Assembly (NCBI RefSeq): GCF_000764305.2 | Contig: NW_025939609.1 | Location: forward strand, 102,740-166,739 | Length of the DNA stretch: 64,000 nucleotides | Direction of reading: 5' to 3' | DNA from: Hyalella azteca | Taxonomy: Eukaryota; Arthropoda; Malacostraca; Amphipoda; Hyalellidae | Shown: one piece after another, positions 24,301 through 29,565 of the stretch | Layout of the letters: every line of letters begins with the position of its first letter | How positions within the stretch are numbered: the first letter of the stretch is position 1 | Translations under genes and position numbers: made by a program | Notes under the pieces: generated by a model | The model's database searches: none | Told to the model about the DNA's origin: nothing | Seen by the model: only the letters and a program-made list of their open reading frames with translations

Positions 24301-25891
24301 TATGATGAATATGATGGTTCATTGAACATTTGATAAGTGTATTGCTGATATAATTAGAAATAGTGGTTGAATTCAAACTTGAAATTAAGGCATGCCTAAA
24401 TGAAGATGCGCCCCACGTTTTTCGTTTTAGATGTAAAATATTTTAACTGAAATACAAAAGACCAAGAAAATGAAAGCAAACATATAGATCAGTAGCTGCC
24501 GAAAAATTATTTTCTACTTTTGAGTCCACATGAAAAACGTGGTCTTTAAAAATTTTTTTTATACATTTTATTTTCTACTTTTTAGTTTTTTAAGTATAAT
24601 GGGAAAGTTGGTGAAATATCGATTGCAAGATTTGATCATCACAGAAACGAAAGCGAGCTAAGAAAAACGTGGTAATAAAATACTTTTTCTGCTCCTAACT
24701 ATCAGCCCCCAATCACTCTTTTTTTCTATTGCTGACCGTCTCCCGAAAGTCAAGTATTGTTAATTTGCTCCCACTGTTCAATAAAAAATTCATCAATATT
24801 TCTCCTTCGTGCTTCCTTCTCCTTCTCCTTCAAGTCAGAAATAATTTCTATCGTCAATTCACGTCAAATGATATATATTTTTTCTTTGATTAATAAATGT
24901 CAACGTTTTCCGTCCGGAGACCTCCTTCTCAAATTTCAGACACGGGTCCGTCTCTGCAATAGGTGCCGCCCAGGACTCTGGGGGCGCGTAAATCAGCCGA
25001 TCTATGTCTACGTAATTTGGCCGAGCCTGAAGTATTACCATTCAGCAGCTTTCAAGCTCGGTATGACTCGGTTTCGGCAAACCATTGTCAGACTCTCATG
25101 ACACTATAATGTCGGAAAGTACAGTCTGACCTGATTCTGATTTCGATGGGATGGCAAGCAGACCCGAAGTAACTTTAGGCCGAGTTTAGCAGCACGTAGG
25201 CCCGGGAGAATTTTGTTAGAGGTAACTTGATAATCCTTCGGAACATTAAAAATTTTATCAATTTTTTTGCCCCTTAGTTTTCAGCGCAATCCAATCAATA
25301 GCAAGATCATTATCAGCACAACTCATCGTAATTATCCTCTAATATCCTCTATAAATTACGCCGACGTTTGTTGCATCTCTTGACAGGAATTACATTGTGA
25401 ATTTTTGGATGCTATGTTTGCTGCCTCTTCGGTTGACGACAAAACGAAATTATCTGTCTTACCCTGTGGAGACTTTTAACTGATGACAACTCAATAAACA
25501 TAATTAAAATTAAGGATAAATAACAACGGCCTAGGAGATAGTTGATAGTTTAAAATACGTGATGCTATAGCATTTCTATTAATGAAAGGATAGTTGAAAG
25601 TTATATTGACATTTTAGTTGTGAAATTTTGATGGAAAGCTGCGATAGTTGAAATATGGTACCCAAAAAGAGATTTTAAATTAATGAAAGGATAGTTGAAA
25701 CTTATATTGACATTTTAGTTGTGAAATTTTGATGTAAAGCTGCGATAGTTGAAATAGGGTAGCCAAAAAGAGATTGCAAAGCTGGCGCAACAGAAACACT
25801 TACGCCCCCGTGCGCTTCCGGCGAGATAAGCGACCAGCAGCAGCAGCCGAGCAGCACCGTGCAGGGCAGGCGTCTTCTCTGGCCACAACAT
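206..25891 (-). CDS. Secreted multi-CUB-domain protein, gene continues off the left edge
   Basis: Signal-peptide exon at 25891-25804, then 17777-17657, 16471-16375, 15603-15432, 14699-14629, 13591-13495, 12342-12206, 10896-10716, 8824-8619, 7974-7812, 5541-5375, 1908-1755, 1130-1050 and probably 349-206. Every junction keeps phase. It codes about 626 residues in the window with CUB modules at roughly 31-160, 160-322, 322-445, 446-552 and 553 onward. Each shows C-x-W-x-I and a V-F-S-S...GF-L-Y ending typical of CUB. Only two cysteines per module are visible; the second CUB disulfide pair is absent. No enzyme domain is seen, so the role (adhesion or ligand binding) is inferred from CUB proteins in general. 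Confidence 0.88.
350..1049. repeat. CUB intron 13: 63-bp array and A/T-rich sequence
   Basis: From about 811 to 1040 a 63-bp unit (CCATGTTTTTTATGTCTACA core) occurs a little over three times. At 400-600 a pair of imperfect ~120-bp repeats (GACATTATTCGTTTTAAA) is seen. The remainder is A/T-rich with no signal I recognise. Confidence 0.8.
1050..1130 (-). CDS. CUB gene exon 13 (start of CUB5)
   Basis: (F)REGSCNFTLTPCGYTPAAPD and TPWLFD. Acceptor GTTGCAG, donor GTTGGT (weak), phase 1 to phase 1. A 63-bp array begins right after the donor. Confidence 0.72.
1131..1754. other. CUB intron 12, A/T-rich
   Basis: Plain A/T-rich intron with runs of AAATT. I see no gene, array or mobile element in it. 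Confidence 0.6.
1755..1908 (-). CDS. CUB gene exon 12 (second half of CUB4)
   Basis: VMSAGEIVYQLSADQRPVS, EVSVVFSSDETDNEGGFELQ, YVV. Acceptor TATCAG, donor GTGAGA, phase 0 to phase 1. Confidence 0.88.
1909..2790. other. Intron sequence with a short GGAGATGAAAAAGG array
   Basis: At 2098-2190 a 25-bp GGAGATGAAAAAGGTGCATC unit is repeated about three times. CCAAACCTAGACTATG is duplicated near 1990-2035. The rest is unremarkable, with a possible short frame at 2400-2600 that has no splice or family support. Confidence 0.55.
2800..3405 (+). pseudogene. LINE ORF2 fragment, decayed
   Basis: Plus-strand frame reads GPITSTDHILIIGTISANP, then after small shifts and stops NWTKLI, NRIIPGMKPTHETLLIQTQY and TAWQKIITPLELQLDP. 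This layout resembles the region between endonuclease and reverse transcriptase in arthropod non-LTR retrotransposons. At least three stops and one or two frameshifts make it dead. Superfamily not assigned. Confidence 0.7.
3406..4688. other. Intron 11 remainder with possible retroelement 3' sequence
   Basis: AACAACA-rich stretches at 3540-3670. GCGCAATGCGCCTTTT at about 4149, also found at about 40029, suggests a shared retroelement tail. An inverted pair, GTGGATGCGCATCCAC, lies at 4306-4322. No coding evidence. Confidence 0.45.
4716..5227. repeat. 30-bp minisatellite, about 17 copies
   Basis: Unit ACCGTATCAAGTCACCGGAG plus CAAGTATCAC, with few variants (CACC/CATC, GGA/GAA). It is a diverged extension of the adjacent 32-bp donor-derived array: both share CCGTATCAAGTCACCG. 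Long frames on both strands here are repeat shadows. Confidence 0.95.
5228..5390 (-). repeat. 32-bp array carrying the exon 11 donor, about 5 copies
   Basis: Minus-strand unit contains GTACTGCAG|GTACGGTGAC, nearly identical to the true exon 11 junction GTACTACAG|GTACGGTGAC. Each copy is thus a ready 5' splice site, and the exon's own end forms the last copy. Confidence 0.9.
5375..5541 (-). CDS. CUB gene exon 11 (first half of CUB4)
   Basis: (D)CTHELRTPHGVIQSPYLPL, HCTWSLHQPYQHAVHLLIR, ending LDRGDVLQ. Acceptor AATCCAG, donor GTACGG, phase 1 to phase 0. The end GTACTACAG plus donor is the seed of the 32-bp array at 5228-5374. Confidence 0.88.
5675..5845. repeat. 18-bp TTGAGTCTTTAGTCTCAG array
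   Basis: About nine imperfect copies upstream of exon 11 (intron 10). No junction sequence in it. Confidence 0.85.
5873..6540 (-). pseudogene. LINE ORF1 (gag-like, CCHC zinc knuckles), decayed
   Basis: Minus-strand frame gives KSIEHFNKINLTPIIPHDLR, RTIFVRQLNKEVATA, then CYKCYKFEVQSTHQC and CSECTAKNQTYTQC, the RNA-binding plus zinc-knuckle layout of LINE ORF1 proteins. Several in-frame stops interrupt it. It lies in CUB intron 10 in the same direction as the host gene. Confidence 0.75.
6541..7165. other. Intron 10 sequence, no clear feature
   Basis: Moderately G-rich; GAGGGG runs at 6690-6830. It may be the 5' continuation of the LINE ORF1 piece but is too degraded to call. Confidence 0.4.
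7170..7350 (+). mobile_element. tRNA-derived SINE, old copy
   Basis: GGTGGTTGAGCGGTTAAGA resembles a tRNA 5' end with A box. The body (GGCCGGGCAGTGAAGCACAG, then TTCGAGAGCTGAAGCATGCT) matches the better-preserved copy at 12486-12720. Confidence 0.7.
7392..7535. mobile_element. MITE, GGGGCCATACTTTC family, copy 1
   Basis: About 145 bp, starting GGGGCCATACTTTCAAAA, with internal palindrome GTAAGTACTTAC and the segment CAATGATTGGCTGATGAAC. Related copies at 37827-37971 (inverted) and 55289-55431. The right terminus has diverged here. Confidence 0.75.
7812..7974 (-). CDS. CUB gene exon 10 (second half of CUB3)
   Basis: AVESDWSTLFELSGALETGP, SVTGDVELEFASSHSSQHT, GFMLQYQWLLQ. Acceptor GCACAG, donor GTCAGT, phase 0 to phase 1. 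Confidence 0.88.
8281..8618 (-). repeat. 20-bp array with interspersed copies of the exon 9 junction
   Basis: AAGTGTCGTAAAGTGTTTTC units, with CTCACCTTGAGGACATCAG-type segments at about 8295, 8388 and 8542. On the minus strand these read as the exon 9 end plus GTGAGC/A donor. Copies differ from each other, so they are not assembly stutter. Confidence 0.9.
8619..8824 (-). CDS. CUB gene exon 9 (first half of CUB3)
   Basis: (A)CNPAIQELVDPAGLLGYPS, then GPDHCRWRIYAPHGYVINVT and VFVLDTYDSDVLK: full N-terminal half of a CUB domain. Acceptor AACCAG, donor GTGAGC, phase 1 to phase 0. Three diverged copies of the exon end plus donor lie downstream at 8285-8580. Confidence 0.9.
8867..9015. mobile_element. 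Short TIR element, GCGCATTTTCTC family, copy 1
   Basis: GCGCATTTTCTC at 8900 and its inverse GAGAAAATGCGC ending 9013 bracket a GGACGGACAGAC-rich body. Similarity to copy 2 (22630-22770) extends left through the 16-bp palindrome ACTCACTGCAGTGAGT. Confidence 0.75.
9230..9815 (-). pseudogene. LINE ORF2 C-terminus and 3' UTR, 5'-truncated
   Basis: Minus-strand frame RRATRIVPGLKGKSYEERLK, YRRLRGDLIEVYKY, RQHFFSLRVTDMWNSLPDSI and FKNRLDEAM is the conserved tail after the reverse transcriptase of CR1/Jockey-like LINEs, ending in a stop at about 9409. The 3' UTR (9240-9408) contains AAGAATCGGCAACAGGCC on the minus strand, which SINE tails share. Confidence 0.85.
9816..10210. other. Intron 8 sequence with GAGGCCTCGTGGGGCC duplications
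   Basis: At 9975-10075, TCTTGTGAGGAGGCC/TC is repeated four times imperfectly. No coding support. Confidence 0.5.
10211..10460. repeat. About 75-bp tandem repeat, 3 copies
   Basis: GGCTCTGGACTTACTGGCTC and GACTCCATG...GAACCAGGGACCGTCAG recur three times. In intron 8; not tied to a splice site. Confidence 0.85.
10716..10896 (-). CDS. CUB gene exon 8 (end of CUB2)
   Basis: VTRFDQSGAQRLIQHGGSEG, then HPLMLGFTSRGVEDGSRGG and AGFLINVTYVNR, the last CUB strands. Acceptor CGCCAG with a pyrimidine-rich array upstream, donor GTACGG, phase 0 to phase 1. Confidence 0.87.
10925..11420. repeat. About 25-bp AAGGGGGAAATGGTGAATTA array
   Basis: Roughly 18 variable copies directly upstream (in transcript sense) of exon 8. 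On the minus strand it is CCCCCTT/TTTCCC-rich and runs into the acceptor, so it supplies the pyrimidine tract. Confidence 0.9.
11421..12205. other. Intron 7 A/T-rich remainder
   Basis: A/G-rich A/T sequence and a degenerate TACCACATTCTA repeat at 12010-12170. Nothing coding seen. Confidence 0.5.
12206..12342 (-). CDS. CUB gene exon 7 (middle of CUB2)
   Basis: (V)PRGYWMELASYQPQMNCTW, YVVVQPRYIVQLHVVAFS, ending DPMDQLT: the CUB C-x-W-x-V block. Acceptor CTGCAG, donor GTGAGT, phase 1 to phase 0. Confidence 0.88.
12486..12720 (+). mobile_element. tRNA-derived SINE inserted in a small minisatellite
   Basis: A box TGGCCCAGGTG and a perfect B box GGTTCGATCCC, then body GGAGGCCGGGCGGTTGAGC and tail AAGAATCGGCGACAGGCC. 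The flanks on both sides are CATGTAGCTTCCCAAGTACA repeats (12405-12485 and 12745-12840), so the element split an existing array. Confidence 0.8.
12841..13494. other. Intron 6, A/T-rich
   Basis: No gene or clear element; one imperfect duplication of TAATAGTTRATTTCNTAGC near 13365 and 13435. Confidence 0.5.
13495..13591 (-). CDS. CUB gene exon 6 (Pro-rich insert in CUB2)
   Basis: ILPGPLTPEEPPPPLPNMAV and SMGALPLMSGG, cysteine-free and proline-rich. Acceptor ATCCCAG, donor GTGAGA, phase 0 to phase 1. Supported mainly by phase and by linking exons 5 and 7. Confidence 0.68.
13620..13890. repeat. 16-bp GTGAGTAGAACTATT array
   Basis: About 13 copies, plus a 2-copy higher-order block with TGATGGATGTGAGTAG. 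It lies upstream of exon 6 in intron 5 on the minus strand. Confidence 0.9.
13891..14628. repeat. Intron 5: TTATTA/GCGCAGCA repeats and a second exon 5 junction
   Basis: At 14225-14440 a GCGCAGCAATCCTATTA unit repeats with TTATTATTA. At 14464-14487 the sequence GGACGGACCCCCTGCAAGTT copies the exon 5 end plus donor. Between the two copies (14488-14620) is an inverted AATAATAATAG/CTATTATTATT hairpin. Confidence 0.75.
14629..14699 (-). CDS. CUB gene exon 5 (start of CUB2)
   Basis: (A)CVPPGAHVVEEQLIALPPW and NLQG. Acceptor CGGGCAG, donor GTCCGT (weak but phase-correct), phase 1 to phase 0. The exon end and donor AACTTGCAGGGGGTCCGTCC recur at 14464-14487. Confidence 0.72.
14740..15300. repeat. 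28-bp CATCACCACCATCATCACCA array with adapter inside
   Basis: About 14 copies, then CACCACCCCTCACC variants towards exon 4. Interrupted by the mate-pair adapter at 14955, so length and order are suspect. Confidence 0.85.
14955..14989. other. Nextera mate-pair junction adapter (artefact)
   Basis: CTGTCTCTTATACACATCT plus AGATGTGTATAAGAGA inside a CATCACCACC array in CUB-gene intron 4. The last bases of the adapter are lost. Copy number of the surrounding array is therefore unreliable. Confidence 0.95.
15301..15431 (-). repeat. 121-bp duplication of the exon 4 3' end and donor
   Basis: 15301-15380 copies 15422-15501 almost perfectly, including TTCACGAGTGATGAACACAC, the last codons and the GTGGGT donor. 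The copy keeps an open frame but lacks an acceptor. Confidence 0.9.
15432..15603 (-). CDS. CUB gene exon 4 (end of CUB1)
   Basis: IYGSEDGRSQELLGVSGDL, WQVVTPGRVMTVVFTSDE, YHGFLLAHHYVPA: the C-terminal strands of CUB1. Acceptor TGGCAG, donor GTGGGT, phase 0 to phase 1. The final ~70 bases and donor are repeated 121 bp downstream (15301-15380). Confidence 0.88.
15840..16145. repeat. 10-bp TATTCTATAC/TATTCTGTAC array
   Basis: About 28 copies with higher-order order (ACCATTCTGTACTACTCTG blocks). Intron 3. Confidence 0.9.
16375..16471 (-). CDS. CUB gene exon 3 (middle of CUB1)
   Basis: (S)VTCQWVIRAPHQHVIHAKF and LKFDTERNYDFVH: the C-W-I and YDFV blocks of a CUB domain. Acceptor GTGCAG, donor GTGGGT, phase 2 to phase 0. 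A second possible donor three bases on would break phase with exon 4. Confidence 0.87.
16555..16850. repeat. 30-bp GTAGCGTGACATGCTACGAG array
   Basis: About ten copies, alternating ACATGC and ACTTGC variants. Each contains the inverted repeat GTAGC...GCTAC, so the array can fold into serial hairpins. It lies just upstream of exon 3's acceptor. Confidence 0.92.
16860..17481. other. Intron 2, no clear feature
   Basis: A 35-bp duplication (GGAACGGTCTGACCT) at 16872 and 16932, and a TAATATAATATTAG palindrome at 17130-17170. Nothing coding. Confidence 0.5.
17482..17656 (-). repeat. 25-bp array carrying the exon 2 donor, about 7 copies
   Basis: Minus-strand unit TACCCCACCAG|GTGACCTGTTAC; the first copy is the exon 2 end itself (LLLYPT|). 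Every unit offers the same CAG|GTGACC donor. Confidence 0.92.
17657..17777 (-). CDS. CUB gene exon 2 (start of CUB1)
   Basis: (Q)CNGRALVIGPSNFTSHLAF, then ANWDSALARWTNLLLYPT. Acceptor TTTGCAG, donor GTGACC, phase 1 to phase 2. The last bases TACCCCACCAG plus the donor are the core of the 25-bp array at 17482-17656. Confidence 0.85.
17778..18005. other. CUB intron 1, left part
   Basis: A/T-rich, no feature seen. Confidence 0.5.
18006..18245 (-). mobile_element. LINE 3' fragment, copy 2, with internal tandem duplication
   Basis: Matches 9338-9490 (GATCCGGCCTTTGGAAC, GCTGCTGGACTTATTGCCTG, ATATGCTCCTGCATAGCTTC). About 70 bases are duplicated head to tail inside the fragment. Confidence 0.85.
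18680..18832. repeat. 42-bp GACCTGCAGGCGAGCTGCAA array, about 4 copies
   Basis: On the minus strand each unit reads TTGTCTGTTGCAG...CTGCAG|GTCAGA, an acceptor-like and a donor-like site 11 bases apart. No coding neighbour fits, so any splice relation is unproven. Confidence 0.85.
18833..21380. other. CUB intron 1, unassigned
   Basis: A/T-rich. A frame on the minus strand at 20381-20791 (136 codons) has no recognisable domain, acceptor or homologue that I can name. TGGCGCCCAAAC at 19492 resembles a retroviral primer site but has no flanking LTRs that I can find. Confidence 0.4.
21383..21640. mobile_element. Non-autonomous DNA transposon with 26-bp TIRs and 8-bp target duplication
   Basis: CATGGTTGAACTATATAAGG at the left and its near-inverse at the right. 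GTGGGGTA occurs at 21374-21381 and 21641-21648 as a target-site duplication (one extra base on the left). CA...TG termini with 8-bp duplications fit P or hAT elements. Inside is a perfect hairpin, TGACGTCACTGA...TCAGTGACGTC. Confidence 0.72.
21740..22240. repeat. Degenerate ACGCAAGCGTGTTG-rich region
   Basis: About 20 scattered AACGC...GCGTGTT words at irregular spacing of 20-45 bases. An old, decayed minisatellite or a palindromic-word cluster. Local GC rises against the A/T-rich surroundings. Confidence 0.7.
22630..22770. mobile_element. Short TIR element, GCGCATTTTCTC family, copy 2
   Basis: Matches 8867-9015, with inverted ends GCGCATTTTCTC at 22663 and GAGAAAATGCGC ending 22768. Confidence 0.75.
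23590..23860. repeat. 18-bp GATGATCTTGGTGGAACT array
   Basis: About 15 variable copies. The frames on both strands are shadows. In CUB intron 1, not next to a known exon. Confidence 0.9.
24109..24570. mobile_element. Foldback-type element, about 165-bp inverted arms
   Basis: TAAAATGTATAAAAAAAATT starts the left arm and its inverse ends the right arm. CACGTTTTTCATGTGGACTC, CGGCAGCTACTGATCT and AAACGAAAAACGTGGGGCGC occur in both arms in mirror order. The loop is about 135 bp and contains no ORF. TA flanks are compatible with a Tc1/mariner-type MITE. Confidence 0.8.
24571..25560. other. CUB intron 1, unassigned
   Basis: A minus-strand frame at 24859-25041 has no domain I recognise and would add phase conflicts. 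Otherwise no feature. Confidence 0.4.
25565..25790. repeat. About 110-bp direct duplication next to CUB exon 1 donor
   Basis: AATGAAAGGATAGTTGAAA to CCAAAAAGAGATT occurs twice (from about 25580 and 25683) and ends within 25 bases of the exon 1 donor. The donor itself is not in the unit. Confidence 0.85.
25804..25891 (-). CDS. CUB gene exon 1 (signal peptide)
   Basis: ATG at 25891-25889: MLWPEKTPALHGAARLLLLV and then AYLAGSARG, a classic signal peptide. Donor GTAAGT, phase 1. Spliced to exon 2 it reads ARG-Q-CNGRAL, placing the predicted cleavage site right before the first CUB cysteine. Confidence 0.82.
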
Positions 25892-26260
25892 GGCGCTAAT
25901 TTTTTTTATTTTGCTATTGGCGACTCACATCTGAATATGGCAACGTTAATTCAATAACAGTGTCGCTAAATGTGGAATAATTTAGATCTCAGGTATTTTC
26001 CACTGATGAAATTAATGAAGTGGGGATAAGTTTTCCTTTAAACAGTGATTTTTGCTATTAGTTATGCTCACGCTACTTTGGGGTCTTTTTTGCTATTGCT
26101 GACTTGCATCTGAATATGGCAACGTTAATTCAATAATAGTGACCGTGAAATTAAAATAATTTAGATCTCAGATATTTTCCACTGATGAATTTAATGAAGT
26201 GGGGAAAATTTTTCCTTCAAGCAGTGATTTTTGTGATTAGTTATGCCCACAAGACTTAAT
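25892..26260. repeat. About 183-bp direct duplication upstream of CUB exon 1
   Basis: CACATCTGAATATGGCAACG to GTGATTTTTG occurs twice. This is the 5' flank and promoter side of the CUB gene; no TATA element stands out. Confidence 0.8.
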
Positions 26261-26324
26261 ATAAACTACAGCCACATCTGCATTTCACAGAAACAAACCC
26301 TTTTCACCGTGAATTAAGACTGCA

Positions 26325-26605
26325 GCTCTCACTGGCACACTAATTAAACCTAAAATTATTTGCACTACATGCTACAGACTCCGCTGCCACTAAATTATTT
26401 GCACTTCATGCTACAAACTCCGCTGCCACTAAATTATTTGCACTACATGCTACAAACTCCGCTGCCACTAAATTATTTACACTACATGCTACAGACTCCG
26501 CAACTCCGCTGCCACTAAATTATTTACACGACATGCTACAGACTCCGCTGCCACTAAATTATTTACACTACATGCTACAGACTCCGCTGCCACTAATCGC
26601 CTAGA
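26325..26605. repeat. 39-bp GCTACAAACTCCGCTGCCAC array, about 7 copies
   Basis: Unit includes ACTAAATTATTTGCACTACA. Upstream of the CUB gene, intergenic. Confidence 0.9.
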
Positions 26606-27520
26606 CATTGCGAGTGATCACAAATCTCATGTTTCGTACAGCATAATCTTGTTGACAGTTCGTAGGAGTTCGTAAGAATTCATAAGAGTGCTTAGTTAAG
26701 GAGATTACGGAACACGGCTTGATACATCGTTATACGCACCACAAAATTTTTTGATCAATAGTTATCAAATTATTAAATTTTTCGAATATAAATCATCCTA
26801 ATATAAGTAAAATGAAATTTTCAAATCGGGAAAATTTTTCAAAGCCATCACAAGGCCTTTTTCACCCGGTTCTTGAACTGATTTAACCTCATAGAGTTAC
26901 CCTGAAGCTAATTATTTAGGATTCTAATTTATTCAGAATACGCACCGAGATTATTTACTGCTACAAAAAATGGAGTACACAACCTTTACAATGATAAATG
27001 ATGTTTTTAATTTTCTAAATAATGTTTTTAGTTCTCTATTATAGTTTAGTTTTTAAAATGATTAAATGATATAAACTAAAAGTAACTAATTTCAAATTCA
27101 CGAGTACCCATAATCATAATTTTGTAAAATCTGGAACTCGGAATTGATTTTCTGAAGCACTGACATGAGGATAAAAATAAACAAAAGCTTCTTCAACTGC
27201 GACAGTAACGATCGCTTCACCTTTTTGCACGGACTTATTACGGTAGGAACACGTTCTCCTTTACATATCAATTTTCTTTTACATAACATTATTCATGCAT
27301 CAATTTCTACATATTGGCATCGCTTCATTCCTTCAATAGTTAATTTTTTGTGTGCATAATATGTGTTGAATTCATTAATGATACCTACTCTTGAATTTTC
27401 ATGTTCACTTTCCGTATTTAAAATAATATTTCTGGTCTCAGGGCCAGAGTATAAGGCGAAGTGTAATCTATTGTAATTTGCCTTAAATGGCCAGTGATAA
27501 AGTTACGTGAATTAAGGGTC
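26606..27520. other. Intergenic A/T-rich sequence
   Basis: No gene or repeat recognised. Confidence 0.5.
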
Positions 27521-27526
27521 GGTCAC

Positions 27527-27745
27527 TGATATGCACGTGAGGATACGTGAGGTCACTGATATGCACGTGAGGATACGTGAGGTCACTGATATGCACGTGA
27601 GGATACGTGAGGTCACTGATATGCACGTGAGAATACGTGAGGTCACTGATATGCACGTGAGGATACGTGAGGTCACTGATATGCACGTGAGGATACGTGA
27701 GGGCACTGATATGCACGTGAGGATACGTGAGGTCACTGATATGCA
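27527..27745. repeat. 30-bp GGTCACTGATATGCACGTGA array, 7 copies, ends at N 27746
   Basis: Almost identical copies, cut by a single N that joins it to an unrelated array. Confidence 0.95.
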
Positions 27746-27746
27746 N

Positions 27747-28345
27747 TGTGGTGCGTGGTGGCCACGTATGCTGTGTTGACACGCACCACACACGTGCGTG
27801 TGGTGCGTGGTGGCCACGTATGCTGTGTTGACACGCACCACACACGTGCGTGTGGTGCGTGGTGGCCACGTATGCTGTGTTGACACGCACCACACACGTG
27901 CGTGTGGTGCGTGGTGGCCACGTATGCTGTGTTGACACGCACCACACACGTGCGTGTGGTGCGTGGTGGCCACGTATGCTGTGTTGACACGCACCACACA
28001 CGTGCGTGTGGTGCGTGGTGGCCACGTATGCTGTGTTGACACGCACCACACACGTGCGTGTGGTGCGTGGTGGCCACGTATGCTGTGTTGACACGCACCA
28101 CACACGTGCGTGTGGTGCGTGGTGGCCACGTATGCTGTGTTGACACGCACCACACACGTGCGTGTGGTGCGTGGTGGCCACGTATGCTGTGTTGACACGC
28201 ACCACACACGTGCGTGTGGTGCGTGGTGGCCACGTATGCTGTGTTGACACGCACCACACACGTGCGTGTGGTGCGTGGTGGCCACGTATGCTGTGTTGAC
28301 ACGCACCACACACGTACGTGTGGTGCGTGGTGGCCACGTATGTTG
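27747..28345. repeat. 52-bp minisatellite, about 11 near-identical copies
   Basis: Unit contains GGTGGCCACGTATGCTGTGT and the near-palindrome GCACCACACACGTGCGTGTG. Almost no variation between copies, implying recent expansion. The very long minus-strand frames here are repeat shadows. Confidence 0.95.
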
Positions 28346-28814
28346 TGTTGACGCAATTTGCATGTTATTGTGAGGGGTGACGGCCCTACAAATAACGGTT
28401 ATGAAATAGAACTTGAAACCAGACAGCGGGAGGGCTTCCGCAGGTTTAAAAAAATAGGATCTTATTGATTCAAGAATCAATTAGGTATATCAAGTTAGAA
28501 ATTAAATAATATTGTCTAGAGAATCAACGAAACTTTGTATTTAAGGATCAAAATTTTTTAATAAAGTGAGAAAATCGTCAAAATTAAAAACTATATTTCT
28601 AGATTTTGGCTTATTAGCAGGTCACCAATTTTTTATTATAATTATATATAATGTGAAATTATATAAACGAAAACATCTCTTTCATGCGCTATACGCTCTT
28701 CATGTGCACAGGACTAACATGTCTCTGCGTTGTCTTCTTCTAGTAAATATGTTTATATCTGAACATAGGCTTTCATTTGATCCAAATAAAATCAATGCGA
28801 AGGAGATCTACTGC

Positions 28815-28925
28815 TGCACCATGCAGGACCTCCCATGGCGGACCATGCAGGACCTCCCATGGCGGACCATGCAGGACCTCCCATGGCGGACCATGCAGGA
28901 CCTCCCATGGCGGACCATGCAAGAC
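28815..28925. repeat. 24-bp ATGCAGGACCTCCCATGGCG array, 5 copies
   Basis: Perfect copies in intergenic DNA. The plus-strand frame through it lacks other support. Confidence 0.92.
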
Positions 28926-29204
28926 CTACTTTATGTTGTCCACAGTATAGCACTTAATTCTCACAGCTTATCAACGGAAACATTCTCAGCTTCAGTTATG
29001 TTGTCTGCCGGCATGATATGATGATTTAATTCATGTAGAATGACCCTTGGATTTTAGCCTTTCCGTTTTGCATCGTATGGAATTGATTATGTTTATTGAT
29101 GGTTCAAATGGAACTGCAGGCAAGTTATTTATAATAACACAGAACTTTTTAGGGCAAATTTGCGTATTCAATGAACTGCACGACGACGTCAGCCAGCTCT
29201 GAGG

Positions 29205-29565
29205 CATAATATTCACAGTCCCCAGACGTCATGTTGCCTAATATCCACAGTCCCCAGATGTCATGTTGCCTAATATTCACAGCCCCCAGATGTCATGTTG
29301 CCTAATATTCACAGCCCCCAGATGTCATGTTGCCTAATATTCACAGCCCCAGACGTCATGTTGCCTAATATTCACAGCCCCCAGACGTCATGTTGCCTGA
29401 TATTCACAGTCTCCAGACCTCATGCTGCCTAATATTCACAGCCCCCAGATGTCATGTTGCCTAATATTCACAGTCTCCAGACGTCATGTTGCCTAATATT
29501 CACAGTCCCCAGATGTCATGTTGCCTAATATTCACAGCCCCCAGACGTCATGTTGCCTAATTACG
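29205..29565. repeat. 32-bp CATGTTGCCTAATATTCACA array, about 11 copies
   Basis: Variants GATGTC/GACGTC; intergenic between the CUB gene and the cysteine-rich gene. Confidence 0.93.

Noticed and set aside
24859..25041. Possible extra CUB-gene exon on the minus strand
   Set aside because: Exons 1 and 2 already join in phase with a sensible signal-peptide boundary; this frame has no CUB features.
27483..28480. Open frames of 207-322 codons on the minus strand
   Set aside because: They run through the 52-bp and 30-bp arrays, repeat the same peptide in every frame and cross an N. No independent coding signal.
29205..29565. CRISPR-like array
   Set aside because: The 32-bp units are contiguous with no unique spacers, and the context is a eukaryotic intergenic region.
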